A stretch of 64,000 nucleotides of DNA from an uncultured Bacteroidota bacterium (GTDB taxonomy: Bacteria > Bacteroidota > Bacteroidia > Flavobacteriales > BACL11), in assembly GCA_902587125.1 (NCBI GenBank), contig CACIJW010000002.1, forward strand, positions 84,380 to 148,379. The letters run 5' to 3'. The position numbers and the translations under genes were made by a program. The notes beneath the pieces were generated by a model, which saw only the letters and a list, made by a program, of their open reading frames with translations, searched no databases and was not told where the DNA came from. Of this stretch, positions 53,134-61,551 are shown in pieces. The stretch's first letter is position 1. Each line of letters opens with the position of its first letter.

Positions 53134-54351
53134 ATGAAAAACAAATTACCTGTGACTGTGTTGAGTGGATTTTTAGGCGCTGGAAAAACAACACTACTCA
53201 ATCACATCTTACATAATAAAGAAAATTTAAAAGTAGCTGTAATTGTTAACGACATGAGTGAAATAAATGTAGATGCTGAGCTTGTAAAAAGTCAAAATAC
53301 TTTATCAAGAACTGAAGAAAAATTAGTTGAAATGAGTAATGGTTGTATTTGTTGTACATTAAGGGAAGATCTAATGATTGAGGTAGAAAGATTAGCAAAA
53401 GAGAATAGATTTGATTACTTACTCATTGAAAGCACTGGAATAAGTGAACCTGTACCTGTTGCCCAAACCTTTTCATTTGTTGATGAGGAAAATGGTATAG
53501 ATTTATCAAGATTTAGCTATGTTGATACTATGGTAACTGTAGTTGATGCCTTTAACTTTTTCAAAGATTTTGGAAGTCCGGAAACATTAATGGACAGAAA
53601 GTTAACTGATATAGATGATGATCACAGAACAATTGTTAACCTATTGACCGATCAAGTTGAATTTGCTAATGTGATTATTTTAAATAAAACTGATTTAGTT
53701 GATGCTCAACACTTAGGAGTTTTAAAATCAGCAATTAAAAAGCTCAATCCATCAGCTGAGATTATTGAATCTAAATTTTCTAAAGTTAGTCCAAAAAAAA
53801 TATTAAATACGGGTCTTTTTGACTTTGAGACTGCTGAGCAAAGTGCTGGATGGATTGAAGAATTAGAAAAGGATGAGCACACACCAGAAACAGATGAGTA
53901 TGGAATAAGCTCTTTTGTTTACAGGAGTAAAAAACCTTTTGACCCAGATAGATTTTGGTTTTATGTTCAAAATAAATTTCCAACAAATATTATTAGAAGT
54001 AAGGGGTTGTTTTGGCTTTCCTCTAGAAGTGAGCAAGCACTTACTTGGAGTCAGGCAGGTGGTTCACTTAGAGCTGATAGTGCTGGAGTTTGGTGGAGTA
54101 GTATGTCATTTGATGAGAGAATTCAATATATCTCTTTTGTTGAGAACCAAAAAGAAATAGAGAAAGGCTGGAGCAAAACATTTGGAGATAGAAAAAATGA
54201 GATTGTTTTTATCGGTCAAGAAATGGATGAACAGTGCATAAAGGCTGATCTTGATAAATGCTTAAGTACAGATGTTGAAATAGATAATGAAAGCTGGAAA
54301 AAAGCTTCACATGATTCATGGCCAGTCGCCAGAATAAAACATGTTGATTAA
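53134..54351 (+). CDS. CobW/COG0523 family GTPase (probable metallochaperone)
   Basis: The 405-residue G3E GTPase has the Walker A SGFLGAGKTTLLNHIL (about 10-25), VAVIVNDMSEINVDAELV, the metal-binding GCICCTLREDL (CxCC, about 71-81), the SKFS/NKTD base region ILNKTDLV and a CobW C-terminal domain ending with MSFDERIQYISFVENQK. COG0523 proteins of this length are zinc chaperones (ZigA/YeiR type) induced when zinc is low, or they insert other metals. No Zur box was recognised upstream. The ATG at 53134 is chosen over a TTG at 53104. Confidence 0.88.
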   Translation: MKNKLPVTVLSGFLGAGKTTLLNHILHNKENLKVAVIVNDMSEINVDAELVKSQNTLSRTEEKLVEMSNGCICCTLREDLMIEVERLAKENRFDYLLIESTGISEPVPVAQTFSFVDEENGIDLSRFSYVDTMVTVVDAFNFFKDFGSPETLMDRKLTDIDDDHRTIVNLLTDQVEFANVIILNKTDLVDAQHLGVLKSAIKKLNPSAEIIESKFSKVSPKKILNTGLFDFETAEQSAGWIEELEKDEHTPETDEYGISSFVYRSKKPFDPDRFWFYVQNKFPTNIIRSKGLFWLSSRSEQALTWSQAGGSLRADSAGVWWSSMSFDERIQYISFVENQKEIEKGWSKTFGDRKNEIVFIGQEMDEQCIKADLDKCLSTDVEIDNESWKKASHDSWPVARIKHVD

Positions 54352-55052
54352 AAAGGATTTGTCGCCCAGACATTTAACTCATTAATAAATCCTCTGTCAT
54401 CCATCTCGATTGCTGAAGTTATTGCATGTGCTATCTCTTTGACTGTTAACTTGTTACTAACTTCATCTCTCTCAATCCTTTCCTTATTTGCAAAGGCAGT
54501 TGGAACCTCACTGGGGTTTACTTGACAAACTCTAATATTAAAAGGTCTCAGTTCAGCTTGCCAGCACTGAGTAAGGGAACGGACAGCAAATTTAGATGCA
54601 GAGTAAATACTTCCACCTTTGTATCCCCGCAAGCTAGCAGTCGAACCTATGTTTATTATTGTGCCATATTTCTTACTTTTCATAAGCTCAGCAATTTCTT
54701 TTGTAAGTAGTGATAAACCAATTACGTTGGTATTAAATACTTTTTGAAAATCCTCAATATTTATTTGATCTAATGATCTGTAAGCTCCAGTGCCTGCGTT
54801 ATTTATCAATACATCTATTTTTCCATCAAAAATATCAATACACTCTTTTGCTTTTTCTTTAATTTCTTTTAAGTTGGATATATCAAAGACTAGTGTTTTT
54901 GCATTATTGTAGGATGCAGATTTTTTGAGTCTTTCAAGTGATCTACCAGTAATTAATACATTAGCACCTTTGTCAGTTAAATACTTAGCAGTTTCTTTTC
55001 CTATTCCTAGACTGCCACCGGTTAAGAGTATATTTTTATTTTTTAGATTCAT
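54348..55052 (-). CDS. Short-chain dehydrogenase/reductase
   Basis: The 234-residue protein has the classical SDR motifs: LLTGGSLGIGKETAKYL (about 9-25, TGxxxGxG), INNAGTGAYRSL (about 82-93, NNAG), INIGSTASLRG (about 131-141, catalytic Ser) and YSASKFAVRSL (about 147-157, YxxxK). The substrate is unknown. The ATG at 55052 fits the family better than the ATG at 55079 and reduces the overlap with the upstream gene to 17 bp. It overlaps the CobW-type gene by 4 bp. Confidence 0.9.
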   Translation of the reverse strand: MNLKNKNILLTGGSLGIGKETAKYLTDKGANVLITGRSLERLKKSASYNNAKTLVFDISNLKEIKEKAKECIDIFDGKIDVLINNAGTGAYRSLDQINIEDFQKVFNTNVIGLSLLTKEIAELMKSKKYGTIINIGSTASLRGYKGGSIYSASKFAVRSLTQCWQAELRPFNIRVCQVNPSEVPTAFANKERIERDEVSNKLTVKEIAHAITSAIEMDDRGFINELNVWATNPF

Positions 55053-55482
55053 CACCACATTTTTTTTCGTATTCCTCACAGTTCTGAGTTAGATTGCAGA
55101 ACATCTTCAAATCTTCACAATAATCAATTCCCATTACCTTTTTTACAGCTGCTCTAATATTATATGTTACTGCGAATGTAGGTTGCTTTTGGATTACTAT
55201 ATCTAAATCATCAAGTGCAAGTTTTTGAAATTCTTCTTTCTTAATGAATTTACTCTGGAAAAGGACTGAGTCAGCATTTTCAAAGATAACACCGTAGAGG
55301 TTAGCTCGGCACAGAAAATCAAAATGATGATCTGTTTTTTTTATCTCTGAGTCTAGACAATCAAGTAATTTCGACCAATTCTCAGAAAGAGAATATTCAG
55401 AGCAATTACTACAAGCATTTTGTGAATATGCATGTAGATGAATTATTAGAAAAAGTGAAAGAAATACTAGTTTTTTTAACAC
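55036..55482 (-). CDS. Hypothetical secreted protein with TPR-like helices
   Basis: The 148-residue protein has a signal peptide (MLKKLVFLSLFLIIHLHAYSQ, cleavage near 21). The mature part is helical, with CSNCSEYSLSENW, a LALDDLDIVIQKQPTFAVTYNIRAAV stretch (about 88-113) that resembles a TPR unit, and a YCEDLKMFCNLTQNCEEYEKKC ending with several cysteines. Small TPR-like exported proteins with a C-terminal YCxDLxxAC-type motif are common in Bacteroidota. The function is unknown. The start is GTG at 55482. Confidence 0.68.
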   Translation of the reverse strand: MLKKLVFLSLFLIIHLHAYSQNACSNCSEYSLSENWSKLLDCLDSEIKKTDHHFDFLCRANLYGVIFENADSVLFQSKFIKKEEFQKLALDDLDIVIQKQPTFAVTYNIRAAVKKVMGIDYCEDLKMFCNLTQNCEEYEKKCGDESKK

Positions 55483-55556
55483 ATGTAATACTTATTGTAA
55501 AATTAACAAAAAGATTAATTAATAACTCATTTTCATCATTTTGTTGTTAATCATCT

Positions 55557-55564
55557 TATCTTTG
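55557..55564 (+). promoter_or_regulatory. Bacteroidota -7 promoter element for the DEAD-box helicase gene
   Basis: TATCTTTG matches TAnnTTTG exactly and lies 20 bases before the TTG start at 55585, leaving a leader of about 15 bases. Confidence 0.5.
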
Positions 55565-55584
55565 CGCATCTTAAATTAATTCTC

Positions 55585-57246
55585 TTGAACTTCACAGAAA
55601 TCAATCTTAATAAAAACATCTTAAAATCTATTAGGGATTTAAAATTTGTTCAGATGACTGAGATACAAGAAAAGGTAATACCTTATCTTTTGGATACTGA
55701 TATTGACTTAATTGGATTAGCACAAACTGGTACTGGTAAAACAGCAGCTTTCGGTATTCCTCTAATTCAAAAGGCTATTGTAAGCGATTCCAATTTCGCC
55801 TCAATAATATTATGCCCAACAAGAGAACTCTGTAAACAAATTGCTACAGATATTGAAGACTACAGCAAATATTGCCCAATTAAAGTTGTTGCTGTATATG
55901 GCGGTGAGGACATAAAAAGACAAATTATTAAAATCCAAAAAGGTTATGATATAATTGTTGGAACCCCCGGTAGAGTAATGGATTTAATTAAAAGGAAGAA
56001 AATAATTCCTAAAAACCTTGACACTGCTGTACTTGATGAAGCTGATGAAATGCTTAATATGGGCTTTAGAGATGACATTGAAAAAATACTAAGTAAATTA
56101 TCTCATCATAGACAAACATTACTCTTCTCTGCAACTATGCCTAAAGAGATTTTGAAAATTACAAATGAGTTCATGAACGATCCAATGATGTTCGAAGTTG
56201 CAAAAAGAAATGAAGGAGCTAAAAATATTGAACATATATGCTATTATGTTTCCAATAAAGACAAGTTTAATACTTTAAAAAGAATTTGTGATTTTAATCC
56301 TAATATTTATGGTATTGTTTTTTGTAGAACAAGAAGAGAGTGTAATGAGATTTCCGATAAATTAATGAACTCTGGCTATAATGCTGACACCTTAAATGGT
56401 GATTTATCTCAAAATCAAAGAGATTTAGTGATGAAAAAGTTTCGAAATAAAACAGTTCAGATTTTGGTTGCAACTGATGTTGCGGCAAGAGGTATAGATG
56501 TTGATGATATCACACATATCATTAATTACAGTCTTCCTGATGATAACGAAATTTATGTGCATAGATCTGGGAGAACCGCAAGAGCGGGAAAAAAAGGTAA
56601 ATCAATTGTTATTGCTTCAAATAGACAAAAAAAGAAAATCAATAGTATAGAAAGAATGATATCAAAAGATTTTCTGACTGATAATGTACCTTCTAATGAA
56701 ATGATTATTGAAAAGCAAATTGTACATATGGCTGAGTCAGTGATTTTAACAGAGAAAAATGATCAGATCGATGAATTTTTAACTGATATTTTAAAAAAAT
56801 TCAAAAAAATTAAAAAAGATGATATCATTAATAAATTTATAACCTTAGAGTTTAATAAGCTTCTTTCTTATTACAATAAAAATAAGGATGTTAAATCAGA
56901 AAAGTCTAATGGTAGTGCTTATGATGATAGCAATATGAGTAGATTTCATATCAATATTGGTAAGAAGAATGGTTTAGAGCCACAGTATCTATTAGGTATT
57001 ATTAATGAAAAATTAAAATTGAGAAATGTAAGAGTTGGCAGAATAGATATAATGAGCAACTTTAGTTTTTTTGACATAGACGGAAATTACAAGGAAGATG
57101 TTTTATTAAAGTTAAACAATACTAAGTGGAAAAAGCATAAATTGAAAACCGAGGTTGCCCAAGAAAAAAAGCATTCTTCAAAAAATAAAAGAAGAGATCA
57201 TTTCAAGTCTAGCAAAAAAAGAAAGCCCAGAAGAAGAAAAAGATAG
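55585..57246 (+). CDS. deaD: DEAD-box ATP-dependent RNA helicase with DbpA-type RNA-binding domain
   Basis: The 553-residue protein has all helicase motifs: Q motif (FVQMTEIQEKVIPYLL, about 22-37), AQTGTGKTAAFGIP (about 47-60), PTRELCKQIA, TPGRVMDL, VLDEADEML (about 151-159), SATMP, DVAARGIDVDDI and HRSGRTARAG (about 329-338). A DbpA-like RNA-binding domain follows at about 452-515 (FHINIGKKNGLEPQYLLGII) and then a Lys/Arg-rich tail. It remodels ribosome precursors or cold-stabilised RNA. The start codon is TTG at 55585, as no ATG suits the Q-motif distance. Confidence 0.93.
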   Translation: MNFTEINLNKNILKSIRDLKFVQMTEIQEKVIPYLLDTDIDLIGLAQTGTGKTAAFGIPLIQKAIVSDSNFASIILCPTRELCKQIATDIEDYSKYCPIKVVAVYGGEDIKRQIIKIQKGYDIIVGTPGRVMDLIKRKKIIPKNLDTAVLDEADEMLNMGFRDDIEKILSKLSHHRQTLLFSATMPKEILKITNEFMNDPMMFEVAKRNEGAKNIEHICYYVSNKDKFNTLKRICDFNPNIYGIVFCRTRRECNEISDKLMNSGYNADTLNGDLSQNQRDLVMKKFRNKTVQILVATDVAARGIDVDDITHIINYSLPDDNEIYVHRSGRTARAGKKGKSIVIASNRQKKKINSIERMISKDFLTDNVPSNEMIIEKQIVHMAESVILTEKNDQIDEFLTDILKKFKKIKKDDIINKFITLEFNKLLSYYNKNKDVKSEKSNGSAYDDSNMSRFHINIGKKNGLEPQYLLGIINEKLKLRNVRVGRIDIMSNFSFFDIDGNYKEDVLLKLNNTKWKKHKLKTEVAQEKKHSSKNKRRDHFKSSKKRKPRRRKR

Positions 57247-57294
57247 CTTGCAAAAAATCATTGATAATCTGCAAACTATCTCACTTATTTAATC

Positions 57295-58335
57295 TCAATT
57301 AAAGCAGTATCCACCAGGAATTATTCCTACTTGATTAGAATCAATAGTATTTCCATAACGGTCATATTTATATGACCAACCACTTTGAACGTAATCCATA
57401 GCATCGGTTCCATATACATTCAATCCATCACAACCTAGGCCATAGAAATATTTATTGACAAATGGAATTGAGTCAAGTGACGCATTAGAAGTACTAAAAG
57501 AGTATATAGTACCATTTAAATAGTATAACTTATCTCCGCTTCTGTTACTGACCAAGTTTTTTGGGTGCTGTCCAACTGGAAATTCTAAGTTACTTATAAC
57601 ATTATCAGTGTATGTGTCAATATTTGCCAAAGCTCCTGCTGTTTCATTTACTATGTTCCAGTTGGCGTCATATTCAGTATAACCGCCACTCAGTACCCAC
57701 AGATTTCCAGTAGCATCTACAACTGCAGAGTTTGGTTTATCATTCACATTAATGGTTGAAACAACCTGATCGCTAGAAATATCAATGACTGAGACAGTAT
57801 TTTCTAGTCCCCATCCGCCTACATTACAAACGTATGCCTTGTTGTTAGCAACAGTTATTGATTCTGGTCCAGCTCCAACAGAAATAGATCCAACAACATT
57901 GTCTGTACTCAAGTCAATAATATGTACAGAGTTTGAATTCCAATCAGATAAGTAAGCTTTATCTTGTGTAACTTGAGTAAAATATCTTGGTGAGCCCACA
58001 TTTTCAATAGTTTTAATATGATTCATTGAATCCATATCAACAACTTCAACTTTACCAGAGTTATTTACAACAATATACCCTTTATCATTTGCTGTTGTCA
58101 TTGACTGTACTACGTCACCAAGATAAAACATATTGGTATTGTAAAATACATCGTTTTGTACTGAACCATTATTTGAAATAAAAGAAACTGAACCATTTCC
58201 AGAGCCAAAGTTACCTTCATTGGTCACAAAATATCCATCATCAAAAAGTGGATTGTTCACAGGTCTATCTGGACCACTTGAACATGAGTAAATTAAAGTT
58301 ACTGTTAGAAGTATGTATAAATAATTATTTTTCAT
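57295..58335 (-). CDS. Surface lipoprotein with YncE-like beta-propeller (BtuG-like, DUF5074)
   Basis: The 346-residue protein has a lipobox IYSC with Cys18, then repeated propeller blades in YncE/DUF5074 style: VNEGNFGSGNGSVSFI, DNVVGSISVGAGPESITVANNKAYVCN (about 148-174) and SDQVVSTINVNDKPNSAVVDATGNLWVLSG (about 187-216). It starts 11 bases after the btuB stop and so falls under the cobalamin riboswitch. In Bacteroides the propeller lipoprotein BtuG binds B12 tightly at the cell surface and sits on BtuB; this gene probably does the same. Confidence 0.82.
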   Translation of the reverse strand: MKNNYLYILLTVTLIYSCSSGPDRPVNNPLFDDGYFVTNEGNFGSGNGSVSFISNNGSVQNDVFYNTNMFYLGDVVQSMTTANDKGYIVVNNSGKVEVVDMDSMNHIKTIENVGSPRYFTQVTQDKAYLSDWNSNSVHIIDLSTDNVVGSISVGAGPESITVANNKAYVCNVGGWGLENTVSVIDISSDQVVSTINVNDKPNSAVVDATGNLWVLSGGYTEYDANWNIVNETAGALANIDTYTDNVISNLEFPVGQHPKNLVSNRSGDKLYYLNGTIYSFSTSNASLDSIPFVNKYFYGLGCDGLNVYGTDAMDYVQSGWSYKYDRYGNTIDSNQVGIIPGGYCFN

Positions 58336-58346
58336 TTGAGTTAAAT

Positions 58347-60221
58347 TTAGTTAATAGTATAGTTAATAGATAAAACATATTCTCTTCCTGGATTTGGATA
58401 GTTTAAATATGTTTGATATTGTTGATTAGTTAGGTTTAATACCCTCAAATCTAATTTTAAGTCTTCATTAAAAAGTTTGTACGAGGTGCCAGCACTTACT
58501 AATGTATATGCATCTAGTTTTTTATTATCACCACTACTATATGATGTTATAACTTCATCTGTAAAAGTTATATTAAGAAAAGATATTATTTTTCCTTCAA
58601 CATAAAGTAATGTTGTGTTTAGTTTATTTTTAGGTACGTATCTAAGTTGCTGACCAACGGAAATATCTAAATCGTTGGATGCTTTTTCAGACGTGGTTTT
58701 AGTTAGAGAGTAATTAAGCTCCAATAATATTTTTTTGTAATTGTATTTTAATTGTGTCTCTATTCCTCTACTCCAAACTTCTTTTATATTTTCAGGAGAC
58801 CAAATACCATCAATATTTTGACTCCATAGAATCCAATCTTTTACGTCTAAGTTAAAAAGTGTTGATGATAATCTAAATTTATTTTTTTTGAGATGAATAC
58901 TAAATTCTGCGTTGTTGGACATTTCAGGTTTTAGTTCAATATTTCCTCTTGATCCACTGCTAAACCAATACCTATCATTAAAAGTTGGAGATCTAAAATT
59001 TTTATTGAGCTTTATTGATGATTGAACCAGTTCATTGAACTTGTATTCAGTGCTAAAAAGTGGTGTCAATGGAACTTCATATTCTGAGTTGTCTTCACCT
59101 CTTATTGCCAATTGTGTCTCTAGATTATTGTTTTTGTAAGTAGTAGAAAAAAACATGGTTTTTGATATATCTTTCTGCTTATTATTTTCAAAATTATTGT
59201 TATTAATTTTGTTCTTATTATATGAAAATGTTGACTGGAAAATCAAGTTTTTAAAATTGTAGCTTAAATCAAAATTGTTAAAATCTTTACAAGCTAAATA
59301 TTGACTATCAATATTTTTTATTTCTTCAGTATATCTAAAATCTTCATAGATTAATGCTTTTGATATCTTGTAGGAGAGATTTTTTGCAGAGTATGTGCTA
59401 GAAATGGAAATTCTATCATTTACGTCATATTGCATGGCGTCCGTGAATCTGATTGTCATGTTTTGAGGAACCTCTCTAGTACTGTTATCTCCCCAATAAT
59501 TAAACTGAATGATGATATTTGGATTTAGTTTAAAATTAAGATCAAGCTTATTTTGAAAAGAAACTATTTTTCCATGTTTATTTGTCTGTCTTGGATTACC
59601 AGCTTGAGAAATATTCGTAAACTTAAATTTATTTTTGTCTTTTAATTTACTATGTAAAATGTAAAAGGATACTATATCGTCACCATATTTTGCAGAATAA
59701 CTTTGACTAGATAGACCGTTACTTCCACTTTCAAAATTAACATTTGAGGATAGTTTTTGATTTCTAATTTTTTTGGAATTAATGTTTATGCTTCCACCAA
59801 TCGAACCGCTTCCAAAAATTGTACTATTTCCTCCTTTGATTAGAAAAATATTGTCGTTTGTTAGAGCTGCAATATTCGATAAGTCACCTAATCCATTAGC
59901 TATTGAATTTATTGGGATTCCATTCCAATTTACAGCAGTGTGTGATGATGATGTACCTCTTATTGTTGCTGTTGCAAGTGCTCCATATTGTTTGATATAT
60001 ACAGAAGAATTTGAACTAAGTAAATCAGCAATTTTTTCAGTTTGAGATATTTTTATTTTAAAAGGATCAATTTTTTTAACATTGGAACCATTTGAAAATG
60101 TTACAGATTTTGGAGAGATGACAGAAACTTCATTCAAATTGACGGTGTCAGCAATACTTACACAGTATCCGTACGCTGGCGTACATACTATAATAATTAT
60201 GTATTTGTATATAACTTTCAT
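58347..60221 (-). CDS. btuB: TonB-dependent receptor BtuB (vitamin B12 uptake)
   Basis: The 624-residue protein has a signal peptide (VIYKYIIIIVCTPAYGYCVS) and a TonB-box-like start of the mature chain (DTVNLNEVSVIS). The plug domain includes ATIRGTSSSHTAVNWNGIPI (about 96-115) and GNSTIFGSGSIGGSININS, and a barrel ends in YVLSINYTIN. The cobalamin riboswitch directly upstream assigns it to B12 import. I start it at the ATG at 60221, because a longer reading frame to 60293 would run through the riboswitch. The inner-membrane BtuCDF genes are not in this window. Confidence 0.92.
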   Translation of the reverse strand: MKVIYKYIIIIVCTPAYGYCVSIADTVNLNEVSVISPKSVTFSNGSNVKKIDPFKIKISQTEKIADLLSSNSSVYIKQYGALATATIRGTSSSHTAVNWNGIPINSIANGLGDLSNIAALTNDNIFLIKGGNSTIFGSGSIGGSININSKKIRNQKLSSNVNFESGSNGLSSQSYSAKYGDDIVSFYILHSKLKDKNKFKFTNISQAGNPRQTNKHGKIVSFQNKLDLNFKLNPNIIIQFNYWGDNSTREVPQNMTIRFTDAMQYDVNDRISISSTYSAKNLSYKISKALIYEDFRYTEEIKNIDSQYLACKDFNNFDLSYNFKNLIFQSTFSYNKNKINNNNFENNKQKDISKTMFFSTTYKNNNLETQLAIRGEDNSEYEVPLTPLFSTEYKFNELVQSSIKLNKNFRSPTFNDRYWFSSGSRGNIELKPEMSNNAEFSIHLKKNKFRLSSTLFNLDVKDWILWSQNIDGIWSPENIKEVWSRGIETQLKYNYKKILLELNYSLTKTTSEKASNDLDISVGQQLRYVPKNKLNTTLLYVEGKIISFLNITFTDEVITSYSSGDNKKLDAYTLVSAGTSYKLFNEDLKLDLRVLNLTNQQYQTYLNYPNPGREYVLSINYTIN

Positions 60222-60261
60222 ACGAGGCTGTTTCTTCCAGAACAACTTTTGTTTTTTTGGT

Positions 60262-60400
60262 AGTAGGTCTTCTGACTTACCCAATTTGAACATGCCTTCC
60301 CGCTAATTCAGCAGTGGCAAAGATTTGTTCAAATGTTTTTTGGGATTACAGCTTCTGGTAAAGTTGAGGATTCTCACCTCATTCCCTTGAACACTAATAG
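60262..60400 (-). promoter_or_regulatory. Cobalamin riboswitch controlling btuB
   Basis: On the minus strand the leader contains the conserved order of the B12 aptamer: AGGGAATGAGGTGAGAATCC (from 60385), CAGAAGCTGTAATCCC, GCCACTG, GCGGGAAGGCATG and AAGTCAGAAGACCT (to 60265). B12 binding normally lowers expression of the gene behind it. No strong terminator hairpin is visible between the aptamer and the ATG at 60221, so control may act on translation. The ends are approximate. Confidence 0.93.
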
Positions 60401-60413
60401 TGAACTACACAAA

Positions 60414-60421
60414 CAAATATA
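60414..60421 (-). promoter_or_regulatory. Bacteroidota -7 promoter element for the riboswitch-btuB transcript
   Basis: The minus strand reads TATATTTG, an exact TAnnTTTG match 14 bases upstream of the aptamer. The 5' leader would be about 185 bases. Confidence 0.55.
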
Positions 60422-60452
60422 TATTTTATTCTTTAAAAAAAATATTTATATT

Positions 60453-60460
60453 TAATTTTG
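60453..60460 (+). promoter_or_regulatory. Bacteroidota -7 promoter element for the tandem esterase genes
   Basis: TAATTTTG matches TAnnTTTG exactly and lies 15 bases before the ATG at 60476. Confidence 0.5.
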
Positions 60461-60475
60461 TAGTAAAAATTAAAA

Positions 60476-61537
60476 ATGCATAGTGTTCGAGTTTTATCAG
60501 CTTTAATAATTTTAATTTCTCCTTTTTATTTAAATGCTCAAATCCAACAAACAAGAACCATTTTCTATGGAGGTGAAACACGTGAATATATCATATATGT
60601 TCCATCTATCTACAGCTCAGCTACACCAACTCCATTAATGTTCAACTTTCATGGTGGAGGAGGAGATGGCCAATCTATGATGGGATTAAGTGATATGAGA
60701 CCAATATCTGATACTGCAAATTTTATTGCTGTATACCCATCTGGTTCTGGTGGTGCTTGGATGCATAAAGTTCCGACAACTTACAATGATATTTATTTTG
60801 TTGAAGCAATGATTGATGAATTAGCAACGGAATTTAATATTGATAATGACAGAGTTTATGCTTGTGGTTATTCTGAGGGTGGGATATTTAGCTATGAGTT
60901 AGCATGTCGGTTAAGTAACAGAATTGCTGCTGTAGCCTCAGTATCAGGATCAATGATGACTGATATCTTCAGAAGCGATCCAGCACCCAATGGCTATGGA
61001 TTTCCAGCTTGTTCTCCTTCTCATCCCACAGCCATAATGTTCGTCCCTGGAACAATTGATATGAATCCTCATTCAATGTATAATGGTCTATCACCGTATT
61101 ACATGTCAGCAAGCGAAATTTCAACATATTGGTCTTCTCAAAATAATACGAACTTATCTCCGACTGTTGTTTCTGTTCCAAATACAAACACATTCGACGG
61201 AAGTACTGTAGAAAGAAGAACCTGGGAAAATGGTGATAATTGTGTATCAGTTGTTGAGTTAAAAGTAAATAATGGTGATCATGACTGGCCAGGCACTTTT
61301 GGTAATATGGACATTGATGCTTCTCAAGAAATATGGAAGTTTGTTTCTAAACATGATATTAACGGTCTGATTAATTGTAATTCTACATCAACGAGTAATT
61401 ACAATCAATTAGATGAAAAAAACTTAGTAAAAGTAATAGACCCTTTAGGAAGATATAACAACAATCTTCAAAGAAATAACATTCAATTTCTTTTGTATGA
61501 TAACGGATTAGTTGAAAAGCGAATAATTATAAATTAA
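60476..61537 (+). CDS. Secreted esterase/PHB-depolymerase-like alpha/beta hydrolase with T9SS sorting tail
   Basis: The 353-residue protein has a signal peptide (to about residue 22, LNAQ), then a CE1/LpqC-like hydrolase domain with the oxyanion region FNFHGGGGDG (about 56-65), nucleophile GYSEGG (131-136, Ser133), and NNGDHDWPG near 268 with the catalytic His. The last about 45 residues (LVKVIDPLGR, then YDNGLVEKRIIIN) resemble a type A C-terminal sorting domain. It should be exported to the surface by type IX secretion and cleave ester bonds, perhaps of plant- or alga-derived feruloyl esters or polyesters. A close paralogue follows after 14 bases. Confidence 0.87.
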   Translation: MHSVRVLSALIILISPFYLNAQIQQTRTIFYGGETREYIIYVPSIYSSATPTPLMFNFHGGGGDGQSMMGLSDMRPISDTANFIAVYPSGSGGAWMHKVPTTYNDIYFVEAMIDELATEFNIDNDRVYACGYSEGGIFSYELACRLSNRIAAVASVSGSMMTDIFRSDPAPNGYGFPACSPSHPTAIMFVPGTIDMNPHSMYNGLSPYYMSASEISTYWSSQNNTNLSPTVVSVPNTNTFDGSTVERRTWENGDNCVSVVELKVNNGDHDWPGTFGNMDIDASQEIWKFVSKHDINGLINCNSTSTSNYNQLDEKNLVKVIDPLGRYNNNLQRNNIQFLLYDNGLVEKRIIIN

Positions 61538-61551
61538 AAATCAAAATAATC

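Noticed and set aside
60222..60293. N-terminal extension of btuB starting at 60293
   Set aside because: The extra 24 residues run through the conserved 3' half of the cobalamin aptamer, and the normal signal peptide begins at the ATG at 60221.
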